DNA from: Heterodera schachtii | Lineage: Eukaryota > Nematoda > Chromadorea > Rhabditida > Heteroderidae | DNA length: 64,000 bases | Direction of reading: 5' to 3' | Assembly (NCBI GenBank): GCA_023374025.1 | Contig: SIJG01000093.1 | Coordinates: 234,760 to 298,759, forward strand | In this document: piece by piece, positions 47,698 through 58,950 of the stretch | Layout of the letters: each line of letters begins with the position of its first letter | Numbering within the stretch: position 1 is the first letter of the stretch | Position numbers and translations under genes: made by a program | The notes under the pieces: model-generated | Databases searched by the model: none | Told to the model about the DNA's origin: nothing | The model's input: the letters and a program-made list of their open reading frames with translations, nothing else

Positions 47698-50600
47698 CTG
47701 GAAAATTCACAATTTAATTTATTTAAAAAAGTTTTTGTCACTGTAATCGTTTAAAAGAAAAAGCATTGGCAAAAAAAAGAAAAAGCAAATAAAAATGCCA
47801 AAATCAAACGAAAATTTATTTACACCAGATTTAATTAAATTATAAATTGCAAATAATGGAGAAGAAGCTATGGAAAAGAGGTGACGTGAGATCAGCAGAA
47901 GAGAGTCAACAACGGCAAAAATGAAAAACAATCGGCGGATTAATCAGCGGACATTTGCCAATTCACATCAAATAGACCGCCCAATAAAGCACTGAATTTG
48001 CAGGGAATGTTTATAATTAAATGACAAATAATCTATATAATATTATTTAAAATATATAAATTAGAAAATTAAAATTTAAATTAATTTTTGCAATTATCTT
48101 TTACAAATATTTATTTCAAATACCATTGAAACATGCATATCCGATGGGAAATACCTAAAACAATGTTTTTAAATAGGCATCTAATTGTTCCTTTCTTCTG
48201 CCCCCTCTCGAGATTCCGTGCCATTCTTTCCCCTCCAATTAGTCCCATTTCCCGCTCTCCCCCGCTTTCTCACCAGTCTCGAGACGACGTCAATGCGTTT
48301 GGAGCGCTCTTTGTACCGTCGAACGAACAGCCGACAGCACAGGCGGAAGCAAATGCCTAGCGGTCGCCGGGAAGGCACGGAGGACGGACTCTGCGGCACG
48401 AAGCGATGCGATGCCGTGGACGAGTGACGGACAGAACCGAAATTGGCACCGGTGGTTGGGGTGGGATGGAGCAGCGATTGGAACGTGTGGCCGGGCGGCG
48501 GCCGACTTTGATTCGCGTCGCCGGCAGAAGCGTCGACGGATTGGTGGTGGACCACCGTGCTGTACTGGTGGTGCAGTTTGATCTTAAGCGGCTTTTCAAA
48601 AAGGGACAGGCAAATGTGTGTCAATCGACAAAACATAATTATCCAAATGTCTATTTTTAACAATTATTTTTCTCATTAGGCACAACCATTCGCTGTTGCG
48701 TTGTGCTAATGTCTTTACGAGCCGCGTAATTGACCAGCGCAAATTCGAGCAGTGCGCCAAAAATCTGCAAAATATAAAATTGACAAAATAATTGTAACTT
48801 TCAGCGCAAAAAATGATTAACATCTTACAAATGCCATACAAACGCCAATCCAAACGTCGACCGCCTTAAATTTCACATAATAAAAAATGATTTAATAGGC
48901 AAACCCTAATTAAGCAAATAATTGTATGCTCAATTTGTACCTTTGTGTATGAGACCGGAGGCAATTTAGCGTTGATTCCACTCGATTGGGTTGTCATTGT
49001 GAGCAGTCTTAGAACAGTTTCATTATATTTAAATCTCGAGTAATAAGTCAATAATTCTGTTTTTTGACTTACGTTGTCACTCCGAGCGTTACTCGTGCCG
49101 GCACACTGTCCTAAATGGGCAAAAGCGTTGTTAATTAATGAATGAACCCATTCAATTGCCCGCAGAATTTAAGAGAGGACAAACACGAACTTTGTCAAGC
49201 CAAAATGAGACCCACGAGACGATGACGAGCATGCAGGACGGAATGTACAGCTGAGGGGAGAAATAAATAATTAGCCTATTTGCATTCATTAAATTTCCAT
49301 TCCAATTATTACTAATTAAATATGTATAAATTATAATTAAGTAAAATAAAAGTGCTAATGTGGACAAACTTGCAACAAATAATAGCTGAACTCGCGACGG
49401 AGAATGAGCATTGTCCGGAGACAAGAGTATTCGCCTTAAAAGAACAGCAAAAGGGAGGGAATTGGGGAGGACAAAATGCAAAATTAGGCAAAAGAAGGGA
49501 GAAACACCCGCAAAAAAAAGGGCAAATTAGGAAAGAAGCCGACACAATCAGTCCAAATCTCGACAAACGAACTAATCAAAGGCGGCTCTCGAACAATTTG
49601 CTTGACGATCAAAAGGGTTTACACTAAATGCTCATGCGATCCGAAAATGCCGACCCCTTTGATGTAGCCGCCGCTCTCGTTAGCTCAGCAGGCCAAATTG
49701 CTCAATTAATGAAAATGTCCGCTTTACCTGTGTTCGTTTTGCTGGTGCAGTAATCCGTCAGCACATCCTGCAGTTCGAAGGAAGGCAAACTCTGCCGGAG
49801 GCCCTCCTTCTGCTGAATCGGCTTCTCCCTTTTCCATTCATATTTAATGTCATCCGTTGTGTAGGCATCTTCAATTGATGAATAAACGATAAATTTAGGG
49901 TTGGACATTTAATTTTCGACAATTCCTTCCCCGAGGGTTTGGATATATTAAAATTTTATCCAAAAAATAATTTTAATTTATATTCCAATTTATTTCTTTT
50001 GGCTTACAGCTGGCCAAGTCGATTAAGCATGTTTGTCGGTCCAACGGATAGTACTCCAAAGACATGGGACATGAAAGGACGAGAGAGAGACTGAAAACAG
50101 CACAGTTAAACATGACAGAAAGCCAAAACAAAATCGGACCGAACACTGTAAAGGATCTGTCCGTCCGGATGGATTCTGATCAGCACATTTGGCTTATCAA
50201 TCAAATGCCTTCTCGCCTCTCTAAATGGCCATTTAAACAATCAAAATGAACACATTTTTTGCTTGTTACTTTTCATTTTGGAAGAAAGTGTCCGGCATCT
50301 AAAAGTGATTGAAATGATCAGCGATTATTATGGAGATTGAATTTGCGTCTATCATAAATCGACTGATCAATCAATATTAACGTATTGATTGTCTATTTTT
50401 CATTTGTCGGTACAATCGCTGATCTCTGCTGATTAAGGCAAGCACTTGCCCAAATCTGTTGAGTCAGATCAGCCTGTTCGCTGGTGGCCAACACAACAAA
50501 AGCCGGCACTTCAGTTTCATCGTCCGCAAAACGGCCATAGGCCAGCCGAGGGTCCCACCATTCCTCGCGAAATGTGAATTGGGCGCTGTCTAATTTTTAA

Positions 50601-51328
50601 AATTTTTGAATAGCTTAATTCAACCTGCTTAAACCCATTGTGATACCCGAGACTCTCGATTAAAATAGTCGGTTTTTGTTTTTTGGCAAAGTTATAAAAT
50701 CTTTTTGTAATTAATGCACTGCATTTTTATTTAATTTTTTGAGTCTCTGCCCAAATGTCCATTTTCTGTGAAGGAATTTGATGTTTTGTCTCAATCACTT
50801 CCCAAAAGCTTACATTCCATGTTGACGTCATCAATTTTGGAGATTGAGCGGAGATAAATCTGTCGACATAAATAAATCGGGTCAAAAAACAATAGTGGTA
50901 ACAGACATTTACAGAAACAATCACAGGGCCACCCGTATCTGAGCAGAGCAGGGAATGATTATCGTTAATTGTCTAATCAATTCGTCACTAATTAGGCTTC
51001 TCCTCACCTTGCCAAGAGTCATTTTTGCCTCGGGGACGAACCCGCCAATCTTTAAATTAACCTTTTATTTCCTTTGTTTTTGTTAATTTAAATGAATAAA
51101 TAATCTCACCATAATCTCGGAGGACCTTCTGAATGATTTCCTGAAAAAAGTTTGAATCCAGTAATTACTGTTTAATTTTTTTGCATTTTCCACCTGTTCC
51201 TTTAGCTTTTTCTTGGCACTGTAAAACACCGGACTCTGTTGGTCCAACTGATCGTTGAACACAAGTGCCAATGAGGAGAGGGGCAACAGCAGTGCCAACC
51301 AACAGCCGATCGACGGTCTGCCGATCAT
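45994..51328 (-). CDS. avr-14: Glutamate-gated chloride channel, AVR-14-like, two alternative membrane cassettes
   Basis: Shared exons: 51194-51328, 51110-51140, 51008-51049, 50907-50938, 50814-50859, 50450-50589, 50270-50298, 50140-50220, 50008-50090, 49728-49868. They encode a signal peptide (MIGRPSIGCWLALLLPLSSL), the Cys-loop (CPMSLEYYPLDRQTC) and the second disulphide of GluCl subunits (YCTSKTNTGEYSC). After TNTG two cassettes start in the same phase. Proximal (B): 49370-49434, 49191-49250, 49073-49110, 48941-49007, 48829-48864, 48687-48764, 48274-48591, 48124-48154, 47963-47991, 493 residues in all, ending FPIGYACFNVLYWAVYLM. Distal (A) is listed separately. The M1-M2 PAR motif marks anion selectivity. 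This matches nematode avr-14, a target of ivermectin expressed in neurons. The intron after 50450 uses a GC donor. Confidence 0.93.
46569..46712. repeat. 91-base tandem duplication in an avr-14 intron
   Basis: GGGATAATCC...TTTAA(T/C)TACGGTATGAGGAAGGGAAATGGTAA occurs at 46569 and again 91 bases on. The copies lie in the intron between the M3 exon and the M3-M4 loop exon of the distal cassette. Confidence 0.8.
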
Positions 51329-51329
51329 C

Positions 51330-54300
51330 GCATTTTTCCGTCTGCAGTAAATGCTGCTGATCACTGATCGGATGTTTCGCGTGTGAATTGGTCGTTTTTT
51401 GTCCGTACGGTTCGCTTCGGGATTGGCCCGATCAGAAGCAGCCGAAGTGGAGGGACAGAAGCGCAAAGCCACCGAATTGGCATTTTTCATTTTTTGACTG
51501 CTGTTGCTTTTAAAAGCCGACGAATGGAACCACAAAAATGGGCTAAAGTGCTCATGTTTATTGACTCATTAATTTTTTTGATTAGAATTTTACGCCCTTT
51601 AGTGCACTTTAAAAAATTGTTCTCCCAATGTAAATAATTAAAGTAAGACAAAAAAAAGCATTATGTAAATGGAATTTGAAAAAAAATGAAAATTAATTCT
51701 TCCCCAAAAAATAGCACTTTAAGCGCTTCGTGTGCCATTATTGTGAACAATTTGGTGAAAAAATGCTACGATTTGAGATCAATTACGCGATGGTTAAAGG
51801 CAGGTCAAATTGGCGGAAGTAACGGAGAAATTCGCGGGAAAGGCGCGGGAGCGCCAGGGGGGCGACGGACGGTTGGGAAGGGGGGGGGGGGGAGGGAGTC
51901 TTTCGTGACGAGACGAAATTGGACACCGTCGTCTGCTGATGAGCCGACGGCATTTTGTGCCCTCAGCTCGCATAAAAGCCATGCCGGGCATTGTCACCTC
52001 GAGCAAAAAGGGTGCCGAAAAGGGGAAGACACCCCTCGGGGGCGGCTGAATTTTCAAGAAAAAATTGTTTAAAGAAACGACGAAAAAATAATAATCACAA
52101 AAATATTTGGTAAAGAAATTGGTGTGTTTTTTTTGAAATGAATGTCAAACTGGCATTGTCATTGAAAAGAACAAAGCAGGTTGCCCTTTTCATTGTCTTT
52201 TTTTGAGTTTACAATTTTCAGGTTATCCGGAATCCGTGCCAAAAACAAAGCCAATGGCAAAAAAGGAAGGGAAAAGGGGTAAAGCGGGAGGGAGGGGACA
52301 GGGAGAGCGGAAGCGGAAGGGAAGGGAAGGGAAGGGGAAGAGGGATGACAAAGGAAGGCAAAAGCAAACAAAGTCTGTCAGCAGTCATTTTGAGAGGGCA
52401 CTGAAGGTATTTGAATGAATTTGTCAACGGATGGGAAAAGAGGGAGGCGAAAAACGGAAGAAAATGGAGTGATGAAAACGGAAGGAAGGGAAAATAAACC
52501 GAAGAAAAAAAGCGGAAAAGCGATAATTGGGGAGAGGAGGGGGAAGGGGGGGGACAACAAACAATAAAGGAAGGGATGAAGAGGATTGGAAGGGGAGGGG
52601 GAAGGTCGGGGGAGAGCGGGAGGAGGAGGGCACAAAATGGAGGAGGAAGGGCAGGAGGAGGAGGAGGGCAAAAAATGTACTGAAATTGACAGAGACAGTC
52701 GGCGAAAAGCAAAGAGAAGCGACCGGAGGAGAGGAGGAGATGAAAAAATGTGGGTGTTTATTTAGTGCTTAAGGCACTGCTGCTGGAGGAGGAAAATGGT
52801 TTCGGAAAAGGGTAAACGAGCAAAAAAAAAAAGGGGAAAAAGGGGAGATGGAGAGGACGAATGGCACCGGAGGGCATAGAATGGGTAGAAATTGCCCTCC
52901 AGTGGGAAATAAAATTTAATGAAAATGTGTCGCTTATTACAGGGCCAAATCGGGGGGGGGGGGGGAGGGAAGAGCCGCTTGTATGAATTTTTGCATTTTT
53001 ACGGCGTTTTTTCGAATTTTGTGGCAAAAATGGAAGGCAACATTGCGCCTCGGCCCTCCACCCGCCACATTTATTGGGCTTTGTTCGTGCCACAAATCTT
53101 CCCGCCTTCTCTCTCTCTCTCTCTCTCTCTGCTGTCCCCTCCCTTTTCCAACCTTTCCAATTGCTTGACAGCCGCTTAAACCCTTCAGCCCCCTTTTTTC
53201 CCCTCTTTTCCTTACAACATTTTCCCCGAGCGTATTTTCGGCTTTTCCTTTTTCTCTGCCATTGTCCGCTTTGCTTCAAACCAATATCGCGCTAAGCGAC
53301 TCGACTCATTCGAAGCGGATTTTAAGGACATTGGGGGAAAGCTGAGGGTGAAAATGACTTGTTGAAGAGTCGGAGGAAAAAAGAAGTAAATTGTCTTTTG
53401 GCAAAAAATGGCATAAAAGAAACTAAAAGGCGACGAAGGAAGTTGGCATTGGCCATTTGCCAATAAAGCAGCGGAGCGAATTGTGCCATTCTTGAGGATA
53501 AATTGAATTTTTTCTTATTTTCGCACTCCTTTTTCACATTAGCACTCTTTTTTTTAGCGAGGCAGGGGTAATTAAAGGCTAATTGGCTGGGGCGTTAGGC
53601 AAGACAAAAGATGGAAGGAAGGGAACAGAATGCCAAAGTGTGCATGTACTTAGATTGTGCATTCCTTTGAAGTCGAACCCAACAATGTGCCGTGATGATG
53701 AAGCACTTGAGGTGTGAGAAGGGAGGGAGGAAATGCAGGGAGTGGGCTGAAAATTATGAATTTGAGGAAGGGATGAGGTGCGTAGAAATTGAAGGATAGG
53801 CGAGGGAGAGTGAAAATTTAATGGGAAAACTGGCGAGAAATTTAGAGGAAAAGCAGGGGGAGAGGGGGGGGGGGAAATTTAGAGGAAAAGCAGGGGGAGA
53901 GGGGGGGGGGGGAATTTAGAGGAAAAGCAGGGGGAGAGGGAGGGGGACTTTCTCAGCGGGAGGGCACGGCCTCTCACCCATCGGCGGACAAAGTGCTAAC
54001 AGTGGTGATGAACAACTCGCTTTACGTATGTTCAACTTCGTTAGCTGTTCTTTTCTCACCATGCCGTATAAATTCAATTCAGCCTCTTCAAAGTAAAATA
54101 ACAATTGCCCAACAGATGGAGGAAATGATGGGGGGGGGGGCGGCACAAATTGTGGGGAAATGACGAATAAAAAAAAGTGTCGCCTCTTTTCCCCTCTCCG
54201 AATTTGTGATGGATGGGAAAAAGTCATTTTTTCGCAGATGTTATGCATTTTTTGAAATAATTTTGCTGCTTTGAAAATCAAAAAATAAATTTATTGCTTT

Positions 54301-54610
54301 TTCTCTTTTTCAACGGATGCTTTTGCTTTTGCTTTTGTCTGTGAAGTTGCAATGTGCGAACAGAGATCAAAAGCAGAAGAAGCAGTTGGACATATTCATT
54401 TCTCAGATCATGGACTGAGATTGGGCTCATATTTCACTTCCGCTTTTTACCCAAAATAATGTTTAAAATTTTTTTTTTTTTATTAAAATTAGATATTTAT
54501 TTTTGAGGCCAATTAAGAAAACAACGCGTGCAAACGATTAATTATAACGGGGCGTGGCGGAGCGGGAGGGGGGCGTGGGCAAGTTAATGGTGACCGATCA
54601 GTCCCGAGGG
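51330..54610. other. Purine-rich gene-poor stretch
   Basis: Includes GGAAGGGAAG-type plus-strand tracts (52265-52680), G runs (51880-51892, 52953-52964, 53869-53876, 53900-53909), (TC)n at 53107-53131 and a poly-T at 54471-54481. Many frames are open because of low complexity; none has splice context or a recognisable domain. Confidence 0.4.
53836..53945. repeat. Purine minisatellite, about 37-base period, three copies
   Basis: AATTTAGAGGAAAAGCAGGG followed by GGAGAGGGGGGGGGG recurs three times with different G-run lengths. Confidence 0.85.
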
Positions 54611-54651
54611 AATTAGTGGCCATTAGCAGCCGTGAACAGCTTTTAGCTTTT

Positions 54652-54813
54652 ATGCTTCTGCTGGCAGTGTCTTCTGTCTGTGCTGCCCCTCGTTTCTCTG
54701 CCGTTATGCCCGGGGGGCGTCAAACCCCGCGGCCAACAGTCAGTCGGCGGTCGGTCTCTTCTTGGCAGCCGCTTTTCCTTCATTTTGTTTGCCGGTCTCT
54801 AATGAATTATTGA
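54652..54813 (+). CDS. Possible short secreted peptide precursor
   Basis: ATG at 54652 gives MLLLAVSSVCAAPRFSAVMP, a short hydrophobic leader followed by a basic Pro/Arg/Ser tail (GGRQTPRPTVSRRSVSSWQP) and a stop after MNY. A longer non-ATG extension is also open. The leader could be a signal peptide with cleavage after CA. No family recognised, and no splice sites or neighbours confirm it; it may also be the first exon of something longer. Confidence 0.3.
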   Translation: MLLLAVSSVCAAPRFSAVMPGGRQTPRPTVSRRSVSSWQPLFLHFVCRSLMNY

Positions 54814-54884
54814 AGAGTTATGAATGTGTGTGGAGGAGAAAGAGAGAGAGAAAAAGGGAACGAGCGGAGAGAGAAACATTTGAA

Positions 54885-55022
54885 AGTGGAAAGCAAAGAA
54901 AAACAGTGCCGAGAGAGAGTGGAAAGCAAAGAAAAACAGTGCCGAGAGAGAGTGGAAAGCAAAGAAAAACAACAGTGCCGAGAGAGAGTGGAAAGCAAAG
55001 AAAAACAGTGTCGAGAGAGAGT
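54885..55022. repeat. 33-base minisatellite, four copies
   Basis: GTGGAAAGCAAAGAAAAACA starts recur at 54886, 54919, 54952 and 54988 (one unit has a 3-base insert). Both periods are multiples of three, so the frames on either strand stay open through it; one plus frame reads VESKEKQCRER repeated. Confidence 0.95.
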
Positions 55023-55029
55023 GCACTTT

Positions 55030-57060
55030 ACTGAAAAGAAACAAAACATATTTAGGGCAAAGAAAAGAAAAAGCCAAACTTTGCCAACAGCGGCAAAGAG
55101 ATTATGCTGACATGACGAGAGTGAGGTAGGACATAAGCGTTGAAAGTTGGGTTTTCCGAGGGGGAGAGATTGTTTTTGAGAAAGATGGATGGGATGGACG
55201 ACGTTACGCCGGCACGGCGAAAATGAATGGGTGGGGGGAGGGGGCGGGAATCTCGAATCTGTCCCCACCTCAGCTCATCCAGACGGACCAGCAGCAGCAG
55301 AGGCCATTAATGATTGATGAGGTGGGCCAAACGCCGAGCCGCCGTCGTTGAAAGGCACGCTTATTAAAAGTTGACGTAGCCACCACAAAATGTACAAAAA
55401 TAAATATGAAAAATGAAAAATGTTTAAAAAAACATTTGAACTAATTGCTTAGTAATTAATTAAAAACTCCTTGTCACCTGACAGGCGAAAATTTAAATTT
55501 ACAAATCGGAGAACGAATTAATTAATTGTACAAACTATGGAAGTCAGCTTAGAGCTGAAATTGGGAAAAAAAACAAAAGTTGTGATTGAAAAAGAGAATG
55601 GAATATTATTAAATTAATTATGCTCATTTTAATCCATTAATTTTTTTAAATACAATTCAAATTGAGGATGAATTTCAAAGTTTTTTTTTAAATTTTGAAT
55701 GGGATATTCGTAAACCTTTTAATAACACCCAATTGAATATTTATTTATGTGTAATAATAACACTAATAATTCATCGGTCAGTGGGCCCAAAAGAAAGGCC
55801 ACCCCGACAGAATATTAACAGCACAAACAGAGCAGCAACAGGTCAGAACACCTGCGTGGTGGTGCACTTTCTCACTTAATGCATTAATATTAAAAAATTA
55901 TTTTATTTTAAATATTTTATTTTGAAATTAATTGAAAATAATCGAATTTCCAAAATGCAGACATTTAATTTTTCTTGAGATTAATTAGCAAAAAGCGAGA
56001 AAATCAAGCAGTGCATAGATGTGGTTTTTTTTCTTGCTGCTTTTGAAGTCCAATTCTTTTCGCTTGGCGTTGCGTATGAAACTTTTCATCATTTATACTT
56101 TTGGTCGGCAAAAAAAACAGAAACACATTTCTCCAAGAATATTCGTCCAAATCCTTCATATTCGTCCACAATAAAAGTTTTGCTGACTAATGGCCCTCCC
56201 CGCCCCCCGGGGGCCATTCATTCTTTCCCCCCCCCCCCCAATTCCCCAAATCGTCCCTCGGGCAATAATCATTTGGCTGCTCCGCGAGCAGCGACCCCTG
56301 CGGCAAATTACCCATTCCGCCGCCGAAGGAACTTTACGGCCAAACACACATTTGTGTTTGGGCGTCGTCCATCGCTCATCATATAACTCGGCTTTATCGT
56401 TTGTTTTTGGCGGCTGAAATCAGTCGGAGGACAGACACACCGTAGCCAAAGGAAAGGAAAAGCCAAAGTCGGCGATTAGCTTAACCAATGCCAATGCCAA
56501 GGCTTTATTTATTTTTTGGTTTCCAGCTTTTATTTTAAACTCTCTTAGTAATTTGACTTTTTAAATAAAACGAATTTTTGTAATTTGAATTTCATTAAAT
56601 TAATAAAGAATCAAAAATCATGATTAGGTATTATTTTTGGGATTTTTGCTCATATTAGCTTAATGAATAAAAAAATTAAACAAATCCTTATTTTTAATGG
56701 CTCATTCTTTCAATTAATTGACCTAAAACTAAAAATTTTTAATAAATAAAAAAATATTTTTACTTTTTTTGAATGGTATCTCACAAGCGAAAAAAGTCTT
56801 CTTTATCAGCCTTCAACAGTCAAAAAACGACCATCGTTTCTTCTTCATTGGCACAGCGCAAAATTTTGCCACAATCGGCACTTTGTAGACAACGATATAA
56901 CGACGCTTTTCAAGCTTTGCAAAACGCTTACAGGCAAATTTAATAATTTAAAATATTCATAAGTAATTTAAATATTCATTGTTTCATTTAATTAATAACA
57001 TAATTACATAATTATAATTAATTTAGTTCCAAACAACAGACAGTGAAAGAGCATCGAAAA
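55030..57060. other. Intergenic stretch upstream of the bHLH gene
   Basis: AT-rich, with CAGCAGCAG at 55291, a C run at 56228-56240 and direct repeats. No gene or clear regulatory element identified; it presumably carries the bHLH promoter. Confidence 0.4.
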
Positions 57061-58071
57061 ATGGGTAAAATAAAATAATTTTTATTCTATTTAAATTAAT
57101 TAATTAATGATGTTTTACAAATTGAGATGAAGAGACAAAAGAGCATCCGACAAATGAAGAGGAATTGACGCAACTGAAGCGGAATTTGGCCAACCACAGA
57201 GAGCGGTGGAGGACGGAGGTGGGGGGGGGGGGGAGGGATTTGTCAAAACGGGAGAGGATTTGGCCAAAAGAGGGGGAGGGATTTGGCCAAAAAGGGGAGG
57301 GACTCTGAAGCGTGGCCGGAAAATGCGTCAGTGAAACAAATATTTTAAAATTAAATCGGTAGATAAAGTGTTAAAGTAAATTCTGTAAAAACATCATTAT
57401 TCTGTTTTGAACCCCGGACCCGAAATTGAACAAGAAGTCAAAAGTTCAACTTTTAAAAATTGGCACTTTGGTTCAAAAATGATGTAAATGATCTCTTTCT
57501 TATTGAAGTATTGGTGGCTTTTAGTTTTTTTCAGTGTATTTAAACCGGTTTTTAACCCAAAATGCAAAATTCGAAAATTTGGACTCACGACTTTTTGCTC
57601 GAATTCGGGCCCGGGGTTCGAATTCAGAATGCTGTTCTTATAGATATCTCTGACGCATTTTCCGGGAGCCCTCTGAAGAGTCGGGCATTTGGGAACACTG
57701 ATCAGTTATAATTAAAAAACAATTGTTGATCGAGTGGGTCGCTTCATATCAAATAATAATCCGCAAAATTCTTTCTCTCTGTGCCGAATTTGCCGTGTCG
57801 GATTTTCAAAGAGCAGCCAAAAAAATTTTTTCCTGTCCTCTTCCAAAATCTGAGACAGATTTTCCTGAAAAATGAATCACGAATCTCATCGAATTTGGTC
57901 ATTGTGTGCATTCAAGTGCCATTGCAGGAGTTGAACGAGGCCTACAAACAGTTGCGACGCATTGTCCCCTCAATGCCATCGGACAAAATGAGCAAAATTC
58001 ACACGCTGCGCATCGCTGCCGAATACATTCGCTTTTTGGACCAGGCAAAGCGAAGCGAAAAAGCAAAATAA
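57061..58071 (+). CDS. hlh-8: Minimal Twist-like bHLH transcription factor
   Basis: Exons 57061-57064 (ATGG), 57127-57218 and 57928-58071 join in phase to 79 residues. Basic region LKRNLANHRERWRTE runs across the second junction into ELNEAYKQLRRIVPSMPSDK and MSKIHTLRIAAEYIRFLDQ, which is the Twist signature (compare the RER.RT.ELN.A core and PSDKMSKIHTLR of nematode HLH-8). Twist proteins dimerise and bind E-boxes, and HLH-8 acts in mesoderm patterning. The protein stops only eight residues after the HLH, and about 20 residues precede the basic region, so it is far shorter than HLH-8 relatives. Further 5' coding exons upstream of the ATG cannot be excluded. The second intron carries a MITE. 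Confidence 0.85.
57301..57681. mobile_element. MITE in the bHLH gene intron
   Basis: Left end GACTCTGAAG...CCGGAAAATGCGTCAG is matched inverted at 57650-57681. Inner inverted copies of CCCGGACCCGAAATTGAA and GAATTCGGGCCCGGGGTTCG relate it to the palindrome at 14095-14415. No coding capacity. Confidence 0.8.
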
Positions 58072-58170
58072 ATAAAATTTTATAATTGGTAAAATTGAAA
58101 AAAAGTTGGAAATTAAAAAAATAAAAAGCGACCATTCGAAAATTCTTTTTAAAAACATTTTTTTTTGCTT

Positions 58171-58589
58171 TTAAGGCTTATCACAGTTTGGATTCATGTT
58201 GGACGACGACCGTTTTAATTTGTTCATCTTCGCCCACTTTTGAAGTTTCGGCACCATCCACGGCAATTGTACTAACATTTAAAAAAAGGAACTCTAGTGA
58301 TTTAAAAAAAATGGATTTAAAATATTATTTAAATGTTTGACTCACCCAATAAAAGGTATTTGCTTCCTCTAAGATTGACCATGTCCGTGCCAATTTCAAC
58401 GCATGGCGTGCCGAACTCGCCGCTGCAACGATATGCCAACAGCGAAACCAAAACGAACACACAAAAAAGGAATTGGCAAAAACGGAGGGAATCTGCGCGA
58501 GTGAAATGCCAACACAAGAATAAATCAGCCCAAAAAAAGAAGCGACGATATAATAAAATATTATTGCGCTGAAACAATGCCAATTTCAT
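58171..58589 (-). CDS. Small secreted-type protein, two exons
   Basis: Exon 1, 58346-58589, starts MKLALFQRNN and contains the hydrophobic run FCQFLFCVFVLVSLLAYRCS followed by GEFGTPCVEIGTDMVNLRGS and KYLLLG before a GTGAGT donor. The phase-1 join to the acceptor ATGTTAG reads VQLPWMVPKLQKW... to stop at 58171. Another frame of exon 2 (TIAVDGAETSKVGEDEQIKT to stop at 58181) looks more natural but needs a different phase, so the end is uncertain. TTGTTTCAG inside the first codons suggests the true start may be an acceptor. No family recognised. Confidence 0.4.
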
Positions 58590-58803
58590 TATTTCTACGT
58601 CAATGGATTTGGCAAATTAATGCTGGCAAATGGCCATTTATATTAGCAACAATTACACAAAATCATTTGCATGTGCTTTTTCAATGCTTTATCTTCAAAT
58701 ATTATTTAAAATATAAATTTTCAATTCCATTTTTTGGGTTTTTGGCTGCCACTCCTCCACTTACAAATAACAATATTACTTTTAAAAAATAATTCTGCTC
58801 GGT

Positions 58804-58923
58804 TACCGTATTATTTCTAATTATCTCCCCGTGTTATTATTGTTTAACCTCCTCAGAAAGGGGTGGGATAAATCGAGACGGGGGGATTAATGGAGACGGG
58901 GGATAATTAGAGATAATACGGTA
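58804..58923. mobile_element. 120-base MITE immediately upstream of the kinase-like gene
   Basis: TACCGTATTATTTCTAATTATC and GATAATTAGAGATAATACGGTA are near-perfect inverted ends around a G/C-rich centre (GAGACGGGGGG). It stops 27 bases before the predicted start codon at 58951. Confidence 0.8.
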
Positions 58924-58950
58924 TGCCAATTTGTTCTTCTGATTTTTTAG

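Noticed and set aside
49575..49700. Possible extra avr-14 exon (GGYIKGVGIFGSHEHL)
   Set aside because: No phase-compatible acceptor, and the conserved GEYSCLRT exon at 49370-49434 follows directly from 49728.
51686..52072. 128-codon plus-strand frame
   Set aside because: Contains a G-run and composition-driven Gly/Arg tract; no recognisable domain or splice context.
52758..53279. 173-codon minus-strand frame
   Set aside because: Arises from (TC)n and purine tracts; no splice sites, domain or plausible neighbours.
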